DNA from: Ixodes scapularis
Taxonomy: Eukaryota > Arthropoda > Arachnida > Ixodida > Ixodidae
Length of the DNA stretch: 64,000 nucleotides
Assembly: GCF_016920785.2 (NCBI RefSeq)
Contig: NW_024609835.1
Coordinates: 178,061,109 to 178,125,108 of the forward strand
Direction of reading: 5' to 3'
The notes beneath the pieces are model-generated. The model was not told the origin of the DNA and searched no databases. It was given only the letters and a program-made list of their open reading frames with translations. A program made the translations under genes and the position numbers. Below are positions 35,374 to 45,390 of the stretch, in pieces. The first letter of the stretch is position 1; each line of letters opens with the position of its first letter.

Positions 35374-35587
35374 GCGGAGAGCAGGTCGTCTGCTTCTTGT
35401 ACAGGGGTAGTGGTGACGTCAGAACGACGCCGAGCTCTGATTGGCTCCGACTGAAGGATAAGGTTTAGACCTCAAAGCAAGATGCCTTGAGGACTACCCG
35501 CTATCCTTCACTCAAAACCAATCGGAGCTCGGCGTTCTGACGTCGCCACAACCCCTGCAAAAGTAGCAGACGAACTTGCGCTCCGCG
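35374..35587. repeat. Foldback repeat with about 90-bp arms
   Basis: The left arm 35374-35464 and right arm 35498-35587 are reverse complements with scattered differences. Shared blocks include GACGTCAGAACG, CGCCGAGCTC and GATTGGCT/ATTGGTT. The inner part also folds (CCTCAA...TTGAGG). This is a probable MITE. Confidence 0.75.
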
Positions 35588-37589
35588 TAAGATCGCTGCA
35601 GAACCCGAGAGAGCAATCATGAAACGCCGAAGGGCCGTCGCCGTAATACGAAACACCCTACCGTTTTTCGACCGTTAATGACCCTAAATGTATGAGAGGC
35701 AGGATGGCGTCGGCCGTTCGCTGGTCGTCATTGCTAAGATTGCTCCAGGTTTAAAGCCATTACTTGCGAGCCCCAAGTGCTTAGTTGCCACACTAGCAGA
35801 GGTACACGAGGACGCCGCGAGCATTATCAGTTGAGCAGAGAGCCGTTACATTTCGTAGTGGCCGTCATAAACAGGGCGATACGTGCCCCCGGGCTGCCCT
35901 GGACTTTGCCGCTGAATTATCTATGAGCCACGTCTAGCCGAGTTCCCAGACGCCGGTAATAGCCCCAGCACGCAGTCCTGCGTCTGTTTTTCTAGCATTC
36001 CTTCTTGCCTGCGTGGCACGACAAGCAACCAATTGCCTTTTTTTAAAAGAAAATGAGTGGTCAATATGGCGCAAAGTGCTGAGAATTAAAATGTCACAGT
36101 GCCCCTTCAACAGCGTTTTCATGAATATCAATCAGTAAAATCAGGGCTCAGTAGATCACCTATTCCCTCAAGTCATGACATGAGGGTCATGACTTAAAAA
36201 TTTCGCATGCATGCGACATTTTTATGCTGACACCGCTCTCTAAATTGACAGTTGACTGCAGTTATCCGCAGTTTAAAACAACAGATAGCGTGAAGAGTTC
36301 CGAACATCCCCTTTATTAGCGCTTTATAACCAACTAAATTGCGGCTTTAGCCGATGAGAAAGCCAAAGAAGGAAGCGTGCCTTCTAATGGATTGTGAAAT
36401 ATCAGTCAGCCATTAAACACCTATTTTTCTGCGGTCCGTGGATTGGCATTATTTATTTCTGTATCGCGCTTTCAAACTGCGTGCGATTTCAGAGTCTCAC
36501 TCGTCAAAAAAAGAAAAAAAAGAAAAAGCCGTTTGACACAAATATACGAACTGAGCGATTTTTTTTTTTTTTTTTATTTTTGAACAGGTTGTAACTTAAA
36601 ATCTCGACATTGGGTCATTATCTAGTGGATTTAAATAATTCTGCATTTCGTCGGGGGATGGTATCAGGTATACAAGACCAATAGGAGATTTGCCTATTGG
36701 TGAAGAGGACATTGCAGAACAATAGTGCTGAAGGGGACGCGGCAATATACTTGAGCCGCATTGTCCTTGACAGAAAATACAGCAATCATGCTGTGTTCGT
36801 ACGCACGAACATACATAAACAGAAGCGAAAAAAAGCACATCCCGCATACTACTAGCTCGCGTCAGTTTGTTTTGTAATTTTTTTCACAGACTGCAAGGTC
36901 GTCTTACACGATTTTTCTGAAACAAAATAAAACGAACGATCAAATATTTAAGAAAAATACATCGTCACCACAGAGAAACAAAGCATTTCACCAGTCGAAA
37001 AAGGAGTTTTAAGGGGGTCGGACTCGACGAGTAAGGCCTGCGTGGCAATCCGGAGTGTCCTGCCTGACATGCAGGTAACATTAGAGCGTATATGGATTCA
37101 CGTTGCGAGACTAATGGCAAATATTAATCCCTCTCAATCCCACGTGAAGCCATAGAGCGTGGCCAAAATAGGACACAATTCTAAAACACAATAAAGGCTC
37201 ATTTATGACACCTTACCAGGCATTCCAGTCACCACATCCCCGATGTGATGTCGGGGTTTGTATTGGACGTGTCGGATGTATGCCGTATTCAGTCGAACAG
37301 TGGTCGTACTTTTTTAAAACAACGCTGGCGCCGCTACCTTTACTTAACCTACGAAACATAAAAAATGATTATCTATAAAGGTCTGATCAGCTCAGACAGC
37401 ATTATTGTTCGCACACTCGCATTTGGTTGTAGCGACACAGTGCGATGTGCAGCCTCGTATTCCGTCGTGAACGCTCACGACAAGAGAGCATACTGGCTCG
37501 CTGGCACAGCCTGCGAGGTTGTCTTAGAATTTTCTTTAACTAAAGCGAAGTTTTTGGAGAATTTGCGAGATTGCATGAGCGCGCTATCT
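35588..37589. other. Unassigned DNA
   Basis: No gene recognised. A tract of A with G interruptions lies at 36506-36526 and a T run near 36560. Open frames here are short and carry no domain I can name. Confidence 0.5.
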
Positions 37590-38476
37590 ACGAGAAGTGG
37601 TCGTCGATAACACTGAACGACCGCTGCGCGAGGCCGTAGCGAACCTCAAGAAGCACGTGCAGGAGGTGGAGACGAGGAGATGGATGGAGGCGGCCACTCC
37701 CGAGCAGACAATGACGACGTACGCCGCATCCAAGGTCGTCGTCATGCGAGAGCAGATGTACGACGACTCTCGGGGCAGCGGCCTGCTTTTCGAGGCGCGC
37801 ACGGGAGCACTGAAGACGTGGATGTGGGGGTCGCGTTTTGACACCAAGTCCCCAACCGCCTGTGTCGTCTGCGGAGAAGCAGAAGAGACCACCGAACACC
37901 TGGTGCTCCCATGCGGGGCCCTGAGCCCTTCAACTTTGGGTGGGCAGGCTGCCGGTGGCGCTGGGTTTGCGGACGGTAGTCGGTGAAGAGGACAACGGAG
38001 AACAAGTAGAGACGACCAAGCGAAGGCTGGAGCAGTGGTGGGAGCGTTCCTGGTGGAGCTCGGAGAATCAGAGGCGGATGGGCAGGGACACACAGGTACA
38101 GCCTGCAGACTCCAGCGGCTCCGGCAGACGCCCACTTACCGACGATGCAGGCCAATGAGACGAAGAGAAACCTGGCTGGTCTTGGCTAGGCACTTGAGGA
38201 GCCCAGTGAAGCTGGCCGTTAGCAGCCCTCATCGAAACTTCCGGCGAGCGGCCACCCGATACAAAGGGGACACCAGCGAATCCAAATCCAAATCCAAGAC
38301 CCAGGGTGAGACCAAGGAGATGAAGAGAACCCCGGCTGGCCTTGTCTAGGCACTTCAGGAGCCCAGCGAAACTGCCCGTTAGCTGCCCTCATCGGAATTT
38401 CCGGCGAGCGACCACCCGATGCAATGGGGACGCCAGCAAATTCAAATGCTAATCCAAGACCCAGGGTGAAATAGTT
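37590..38476 (+). mobile_element. LINE 3' end: C-terminal zinc-knuckle segment plus 160-bp tandem repeat
   Basis: The frame from 37597 encodes a Lys/Arg-rich segment, then CVVCGEAEETTEHLVLPC, a C-x2-C-x9-H-x4-C zinc-binding motif typical of the C-terminus of non-LTR reverse transcriptase proteins of the R1/I/Jockey type. Around 37940 the meaning shifts to another frame (TVVGEEDNGEQVETTKRRLE and a tail rich in Trp, Arg and Glu) that ends at 38158, showing a one-base frameshift. Two tandem copies of a 160-bp unit follow (38157-38316 and 38317-38470). No reverse transcriptase core is left in this window, so it is strongly 5'-truncated or cut. Coding here is far more GC-rich than the flanks. Confidence 0.7.
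38157..38470. repeat. Tandem repeat, two 160-bp units
   Basis: Unit starts GAGACGAAGAGAAACC and GAGATGAAGAGAACCC are 160 bases apart. Both contain GGCTAGGCACTT/GTCTAGGCACTT, TTCCGGCGAGCG and CCAAGACCCAGGGTGA. It forms the 3' untranslated part of the LINE fragment. Confidence 0.85.
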
Positions 38477-41400
38477 ATTGTCAAAAAGTAATTAAGAACT
38501 ATACGCAAATCGCGAGGTTTCCTAGGTGACCCGATATATGGCGCTAATGTGTTTTCTCGTCGTATATATGATCTCAAGGAAGTAGAAAGCATTCGGTCAG
38601 AACCAAACTGAAGTGTCTGGACCATTCATCGTGTCGCCATGCGTTCCCCTCGTCGACTTCAATGATTGTCTTCCCCGTACTCCAAGGAAACGTGGGCACG
38701 CGGGCGTTGTTCGCGAAAAAGTGCGTTTATCACCCGAGTAAATACGGTGTCTTTTTTCGAAGGTACAGTCTCCACCAATACAAAAGACCTATTCGACGAG
38801 ACAACTTTAAGCGGTCGTGATGAATTTAAGTTCGACCTGGCTCATATATTGCACAAGGCGAGGAAAAATAAAGACGTTTTTGGTCTATTCTCTCGCTCTC
38901 TCTGGCCAAGGTGCGTTCGCCGAGAGACCTCCGTAGATTGCAACGATTGACTCACCTCATGCGAGAGAGAAGACGCTCCAGATTTCTTTAAGTGAAGGAG
39001 CGAGACCACCTTATAATGAAAAAAATAGAGAACTACGAGATAAAACAAGGTGACATTGTAACACCATTTTTCCTCTGGTGATTCGCAGATTAGGCTACAT
39101 TTAAGCGACATGCTACATGCGCAATTTATTTTCTGTATATCGTGGTCGCCGAAAAGTAGTGCAGGGAACGGCGAGTCCCATGCATTTCATTATCTCTTTG
39201 TAGCGAATGAGGTGGCGGCCGATAAGAACGCTAAAAGAACCGAGTCCTGAAGCAAGACGAGTAAACATGTAAGCCACGCCTGTGCCTCTCAGTGACCATA
39301 TAGGCCATATAGTGTGGACCGTACGCGAGCCTCTAGAAGAATAGGTTTAGAGTCACCTTATGAAGCGCAGAGAGTGGCCTATAGAATCACGCTTCTTTCT
39401 TTGATGTCGCATTTTGTTTGGTTCAGAAACTATGACAAGGTGCCTCACCACACCCTACGTGTCTTAGCTTCTCAGTGACTATCAGATATTTACTCGCCAT
39501 AACCTACACAAAAAAGTGCGAATTCACGAAGCATGCTACCGATAACTTGTCAAGTATTAAAAGTGCTTGTGGGATCTCACACAAAATGAAGAACAAATCC
39601 ACGAAGACCGATCATTAGCAAGCTGCAACGTAACATGAATTAAGCGCTGGAGATTCTCGAGTTGAAACATTCATACAGACGACGAAGTCTCAAAATCTAT
39701 ATTTTTTGTTCTTATTTTAGGCACGATTGTAGCGTTTTGGGGACACATTGAATTAGTAGGGAGTTTTAGAATCGGGGCCCCTTCGCTTGCCGAACAGCTT
39801 GGGGCGTTGCACTGCGCATGGGCAGGGGCGGCCTATTCTAAAATTGTGTAATGGAAAGCCACTTGTTTTAACAATAAAAATTTATTCTTTTTTCTTTTTT
39901 TTTTTTGCGCGGGCATAAAAGGGACAATACCAAACACCACTAATACCTGTTTTGCGTTAGATCCTAGTGTGTGCTCCCGCTCAAACAGATTTTTGCTACA
40001 GAGTGTTTTTGTCACTCTTTCTTTATGCTATTTTTGTGACACTTTCCAAGCGTTATTTTATAACCTCTCATAAAGACGTTCATTCAGCATCAAGGTATAG
40101 CACTTCTATGCGACATTTGACAATGTCTAAGATGTCGAACGCCCCGCAACAGCTATGCTACTTTAATGTGCATTGCAGATCATCACTAAAACTTCTCTTT
40201 CAAGGTTAGCCAACGTAACATACTGAAATCTGTCCGCTATTACTCAGTAATTTGGAGTTTAAGGCTCAAATACTTAACTGTATTAATGAACAAAGTCTTC
40301 ACCAAGAAGGTCGTAAACGTAGAAAAAAGAAGGCTGGATGACGGACGTTTTTTGTTGTTGTTTTTTTTCGTGTCTGCGCTGTTGTTTTTTGAGTGCTCAG
40401 GGGGTCGTCGTCTTTCTAAGTTCTTAAATACTTAGTAAAGAGTACGAATTTATCTTCACACTTTTAACACCATTTGGCCTGTGAGAGGAAAAAAGACGGT
40501 TTATTAGAAACAACGAAGAGAGTAAACTTTGGTGTGTGAAAGATGGCAACGCGAAGTACTTGCGGGTCAAACATTTTTTCTTTCTGTCTTTTTTTTTTTA
40601 ATCGTTAAACTTTGAGAAAACTTCGGCAGAGTCGAATCCGAGAGCCTGCGGCTGCGCGGCATTCTTAGTTTCCTTTCTTTCAATCAGCGAAGTGCAAAAC
40701 TTTTGGAGCCCCGTGCAGATAAAAACAAAAAGTTAGCATGAACTCACCGATGTCTCTTTTGAGGAAAAGCAAAAAGAACTAACTCGAACATCTGCCTCAG
40801 AATTACTTTTCTTCTTTGATCTCTGCTCCTGTCTTGTACTCTCGTTGTTATGGGAGGCCTGGCTTAGACCTCGGCTGGATGACAGACTTTTTTTTTTGGT
40901 CCGTGTCTGCGTTGTTCTTTTTTTGGGGTGCTCAGGGGCTTGTCGTAGTCTGACATTCTGGCGGCTTCGTGACCTCAGCTTCCGCTTGAAGGATATTGCT
41001 TCGTTTATATTTCGAGAAAGAAGTCCCGCTTATGGGGGTCCTCATACTGTCACTGTGACATCTCACATTCACGGATTTCCTTCGTATTCCCTCTGCCTCC
41101 ACCATTATGTTCCGCTGTACAATGCACATCAAGACAAAAAGACCTTTCGGTGTTCTCTTTCCCACCTAAGATCTCAAGGAAAAAACATTTCAGCGCAGCA
41201 TCTTTCCTGCCGCTTTCAAACAAAGAAACAAAACAAGCAAGCACGTGGTTGTGTTACAATATGCAAGGTAGCCCGAGGCTGATATATATACATATATATA
41301 AAAGCGAAAATCAAGATTACTAAAAATAAATAGACAAAGCAGATAAAAGAAAATACGAGGAAAGTCTCAAACTACGGATTCGTATGTATTGAGTGCACTT

Positions 41401-42328
41401 CCACCACACGCATATATTCCCGTTGTTCGACGTGAGCTTATAGACCGGCACACTGTTTACCAACAAGCCCGCGTTTGCCGCACCAGGTGTCGCCACTGCG
41501 CGTGCGCAGAAACCGAAACCGTGCCAGCGGAGCTTGTGACGTCAGGGCCGCGTGTGTGGCTGTACAGCAAGGCGGCCACGGCTAGCCCTGCTGGCTTGCG
41601 GTAACGTGCGCGTCATTCCTTTTGAACGTCATCGCCCACTTTTTCGTCGCTAATTAGCAGCACCAGTGGGCGAGAAACAAGAACCAACAATTTATTTAAA
41701 CCCACCACTATGACCCCGCCACTCAACAACAGCCTATGAAATAAGGCGGACGTATGCTGCATGCATGTGCGTGAAAAACACACTGTGAAAAACGCAGCGT
41801 GTTTCCTAGGATTATAGGACTGGAAACGAAGAAATGCATGACGCAATGGTCGAAGCGTACGGCAAAAAGCGTATGTCAAGCAAGGCAGTGAATGTTTGAA
41901 CAAAAAAAAAAATCATCTATGGACCAAGAGCGCCGTCAAAGTCGCCCCATGGAGGTTGCGTGCAAATGCATGCCTACAATATGTCGCATTTTTGACCCAA
42001 ATTACCTCACGTTTTGTTTATATGCGATTGTTGTCTTTCTTTTTCAAAATTCGAAGACCTAAGTAAAAAAACTAGAATGATTCATTTGTACTTGGTCTTT
42101 TCACCCACAAGATGTAGACACGTGTTCTAACTACTTCTGCGCATGATTACAGAATAATTTAGTTTTCGTGACGTGACAGAAGCTTTTGGATGCCCACCAC
42201 AAAAACGATGCCTCAGGGGTTCGGTCTGATTCCATGACGAGACGAAGACCCGTCAGTCACCCCAAACGTTCTTTTCTAACCTCCATCATTAAAAAAAAAG
42301 ACGTTTAGATTTCGTGGTAATGCTGAAT
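38477..42328. other. Unassigned DNA
   Basis: No gene recognised. A pair of similar about 90-bp segments lies at 40334-40425 and 40873-40960 (GGCTGGATGAC, GTGTCTGCG, GTGCTCAGGGG) in direct orientation. A TA-rich microsatellite lies at about 41282-41300. Confidence 0.5.
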
Positions 42329-42793
42329 TAGAGCGCAGCTCCTGAGGAGGAGGAGGGTAGGGTACGAAGAGAAGGGCATGCCCCTGCTCCTCCTCCGCAC
42401 CCTCTCCTCCTCCTCTCCTGCTTCTCTCACATTTAGCAGGAAATGTTTGTGAAAATTCCCGCTAAATTACGCGAAAATTTCCCCGCTATTATTAGCGGGG
42501 AAATACTCCCGCTCTATTTAGTTGGAAATTCGCCAACATTTCCCCGCTAAATTTAGCTGAAATTTACCAATATTTTCCTGCTAAATGTGGCGTGAAATTT
42601 TGCGAACAATTTCCAGGAAGATTTATCGGGGAAATTTTTAAACTAATTTTAGAGGAAACTTTTTACCGTCGTGAGGTCACACGTGACGTCACGTTGGACG
42701 TCATTATGGGAAACGTCCCATAATGCCACGCGTGATTACGCCGACGCCCACGCCGCTCAACCCGGCAACGGGCGCCTAAGAGCTGCGCTTTAA
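42329..42793 (-). mobile_element. TA-flanked repeat family, copy 1 (inverted)
   Basis: Starts TAGAGCGCAGCTCC and ends AAGAGCTGCGCTTTA, the terminal inverted repeat shared with the copies at 45.0 and 50.2 kb. It holds a GA/CT-rich block next to one end, then degenerate repeats of TTTCCCCGCTAAATTTAGCG, then a part with repeated ATTATGGG near 42703-42726. No coding. Confidence 0.7.
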
Positions 42794-42920
42794 AAGAAAC
42801 CTATGTTCGTCCTTCCCGAAGCTTCACGCAGTTCGCTCCATACACGTTACACGTCTGTGGCGAGAAGCCAGCCGTCTTGCTGACACTTGATGGATGATTG
42901 AAAACCCAGGCGTCCAGCTT

Positions 42921-44885
42921 CTTTGGAGCAGACTTGTACACGTTACTGAAAAATAGTAAGGAATTACAGTTACAATTACTCAAGCCTAAATTGTAATTTA
43001 TTACAATTACAATTACCCTCCCATAAATGTAAGTGACCGTTACTCCCAAAAGTAATCCGTTACTTTCGTGGCGTTACTTTCAACAATATTTTCTTCAATT
43101 AAGAAACAAAGGGAAGAAGGTTATTCAAGTTCTTATTGTTGCCACCTGTTCCATTTATTGACCTTGCGTATTTTGAGCAATAGCTGACTCTCGAAAGTCT
43201 CGTCAGACATTTTGTGTTATTTCTTAGTCAATGTGTCGACTGCTACGCTGAACACCATTTGAACTAAAGCACCGGATGGGAGTGCCATATTGTGCCTCAC
43301 GAATGTTTTATGCTCTTCAATGAGCTTTTTCATCGAATCAATGGAAGTACTATTTACCTCGAAGATAGAGCTAAGCTTCGCCGTTGCAGCCGTTGCCGGA
43401 TATTTGAGAGTTTTAGTAGAGCTGGTAACAGTAAGGTGATAATTAAATAATAAATAAGGTTTGGCTCGATATTCTTCTTCCTTTAGCTCTGAACAGGTCG
43501 AGCCTCGGTTGAGACGTTGGTGAATTACAAAAAAAGTTTCCAATATTTAAATATAAGTAATCGAGAAGAAAACAACAGGACACTCATAACAACAATTAAT
43601 TAGAACGTTGGTTAAAACAAGGAAATGCGAACGCACGTTTGCCATGTGTACCTTTCTTGGTGCCGTTCAAAAACGCACGGAGCACGGACCGACTGCAGTT
43701 TACTCCGGTGTTCTCCAGATAGACGTCCGCTGATGCCATTGGCAGCGAAGGGCAGAGAACTAAGTAAGCCGCGCAATGGCCCCACTCAGGAGTTTCACTC
43801 TCTCCTCAAGCCCAGAATATCAAGTCTACGTTAGCCACCATTATGTTTTATTTGTAAAACTATCTGCTTGAGATAAGATGCGTCCTGCTGTGGTAAAAAA
43901 ACAGGAAGAAGAAAAAAGGAAGACTATTACAATTTTCGAAGTGCTCGCAAATAGCTGACTCACAAAAAGGGTAACTGAGATGCAGACAACCTGGCTGGAA
44001 TTCACAAATAAAGTGGGCCAACCCTAAAAGTTGGACTACAAAAAAAGTAATGATTATAATGCAATTAAATGCAAAGGTGCAAGCGAGCTGGACAAGGATG
44101 ACGAAAAAGTAAATAGCTTTTAAAACATGGTCAAATAAGGTGAAAGAAGCAGGAAAAGAATACATCCTGTTTTCTAAAAGAAGATGATAAGTGAGCATCG
44201 ACGAACGAGGATGCTTGTGGCAATAACACCTTCACATATTATCACATCTCTTTTAGTGGATTTTAGGGTAGACGGCGCTTTGCCTCGTGTTGTGACATTA
44301 TGAAAATGGTCCTAGTCACTATAACCGAGAACGACATTGTTAATTCTTGTCTGTGCACTTAACGCCTTGAACTTCTCGAGGAGGAATAATTCCTTGGTGT
44401 CTTCCTCTCCCCGCCTTCGATCGCAAAGAAAAAACAAAGACGCTAAAAAAAACGGATATAACTTCCCCCCCCCCCCCTATCCCCCTTCTTTTTTTTGTAG
44501 AAATGTTTTTTTTTTATCTTTTGAGATTGTTGCTAGGTTCAGAGGCTTGGTGTTGTAAAAAAAAAAAAAAAAAGGCTTTGCGGAACTGAAGAGTGCCAAG
44601 ACTCCCTTTGCGCTGGTTAATTCGCGTGTCAGTGTCGCTGCGCTCAACTTTACCAAAATGAAATCGACTTTTTCTTTAGAAGGGGGGGGGGGGGGGGGGG
44701 GGGGGCTGGTCCTAAAAAAGATGTAACGGATTTCAAGGAATCCGTTACGTAAAATATGTAAGGGAATTACTTTAAAATTACTCTTGCAGATATGTAATTA
44801 ATCCGTTACTAAATTACCGATAAATGTAACGGATTACAAGTAATTTCGTTACTTGTAACGGATTACGTACAAGTCTGCTTTGGAG
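42921..44885 (-). mobile_element. hAT transposon, 1949 bp, with exact 8-bp target duplication
   Basis: CTTTGGAG occurs exactly at 42921-42928 and 44878-44885. Between them the element begins CAGACTTGTAC and ends GTACAAGTCTG, perfect 11-bp terminal inverted repeats starting with CAG, as in hAT elements. The subterminal regions are full of GTAACGGATTAC/GTTACTT-type motifs. The minus strand codes for a transposase remnant (43543-43217). A G run of 24 lies at 44682-44705. The exact target duplication suggests a fairly recent insertion, although the transposase is broken. Confidence 0.9.
43217..43543 (-). pseudogene. hAT transposase C-terminal remnant
   Basis: The 108-residue frame ends with LPSGALVQMVFSVAVDTLTKK. 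This is a degraded form of the hAT dimerisation motif, in which a Leu-Pro-Ser-Ser run is followed by Val-Glu-Arg-x-Phe-Ser and a Leu-Thr-x-Lys stretch. Key positions are changed (Glu-Arg to Gln-Met) and a stop follows directly after the lysines, so the dimerisation domain is truncated. The N-terminal zinc finger and catalytic core were not found. Orientation is minus within the 42921-44885 element. It cannot encode an active enzyme. Confidence 0.7.
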
Positions 44886-45015
44886 AGAGCATGAAAAAGC
44901 TCGTGCCACGTCATACTACCTGCCTAAACCTGTGCGGTCATTTTGCGAAAAAGTGGCTAGTGATGCACCGACATTCTGTGTGTATTAGAGGATTTTTATC
45001 GGTTTTGTTTTCTTT

Positions 45016-45390
45016 TAGAGCGCAACTCTTAGGCGCCCATTTCCGGCGTCACCGCGCCTTGCATTTTGGGACGTTTCTCATTATGACGTCACCGCGCTTT
45101 GCATTATGGGTAAATTTCCCCGCTGAATTTAGCGGAACAATTTCCCCGCAAAATCTTGAGAAAAAATTTCCCCGCTAACTTTTGCGGGAAAATTTTCCCC
45201 CTAAATTTAGCGGAACAAATTCCCCCCTAAATTTAGCGGCGAACTTTTCCCGCTAAATTTAATGGGAAATTCAGCGAAAATTTTCCGGTAATTGGGAGAG
45301 GAGCAGGAGAGGAGGGTACATATGAGGAGAAGGGGCATACCTTTCTCTTCGTACCTTCCCCTCCTCCTCCTCCAGAGCTCCCCTGTAATT
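45016..45390 (+). mobile_element. TA-flanked repeat family, copy 2
   Basis: Starts TAGAGCGCAACTCTTAGGCG, then ATTATGACGTCACCGCGC and ATTATGGG, then an array of TTTCCCCGCTAAATTTAGCG-like units, then a GA/CT-rich palindromic block, ending at CCAGAGCTCCCCTGTA. It is in the opposite orientation to copy 1. Confidence 0.7.

Noticed and set aside
37584..38155. Minus-strand frames of 103-183 codons
   Set aside because: Antisense to the LINE C-terminal coding with the recognisable zinc motif on the plus strand.
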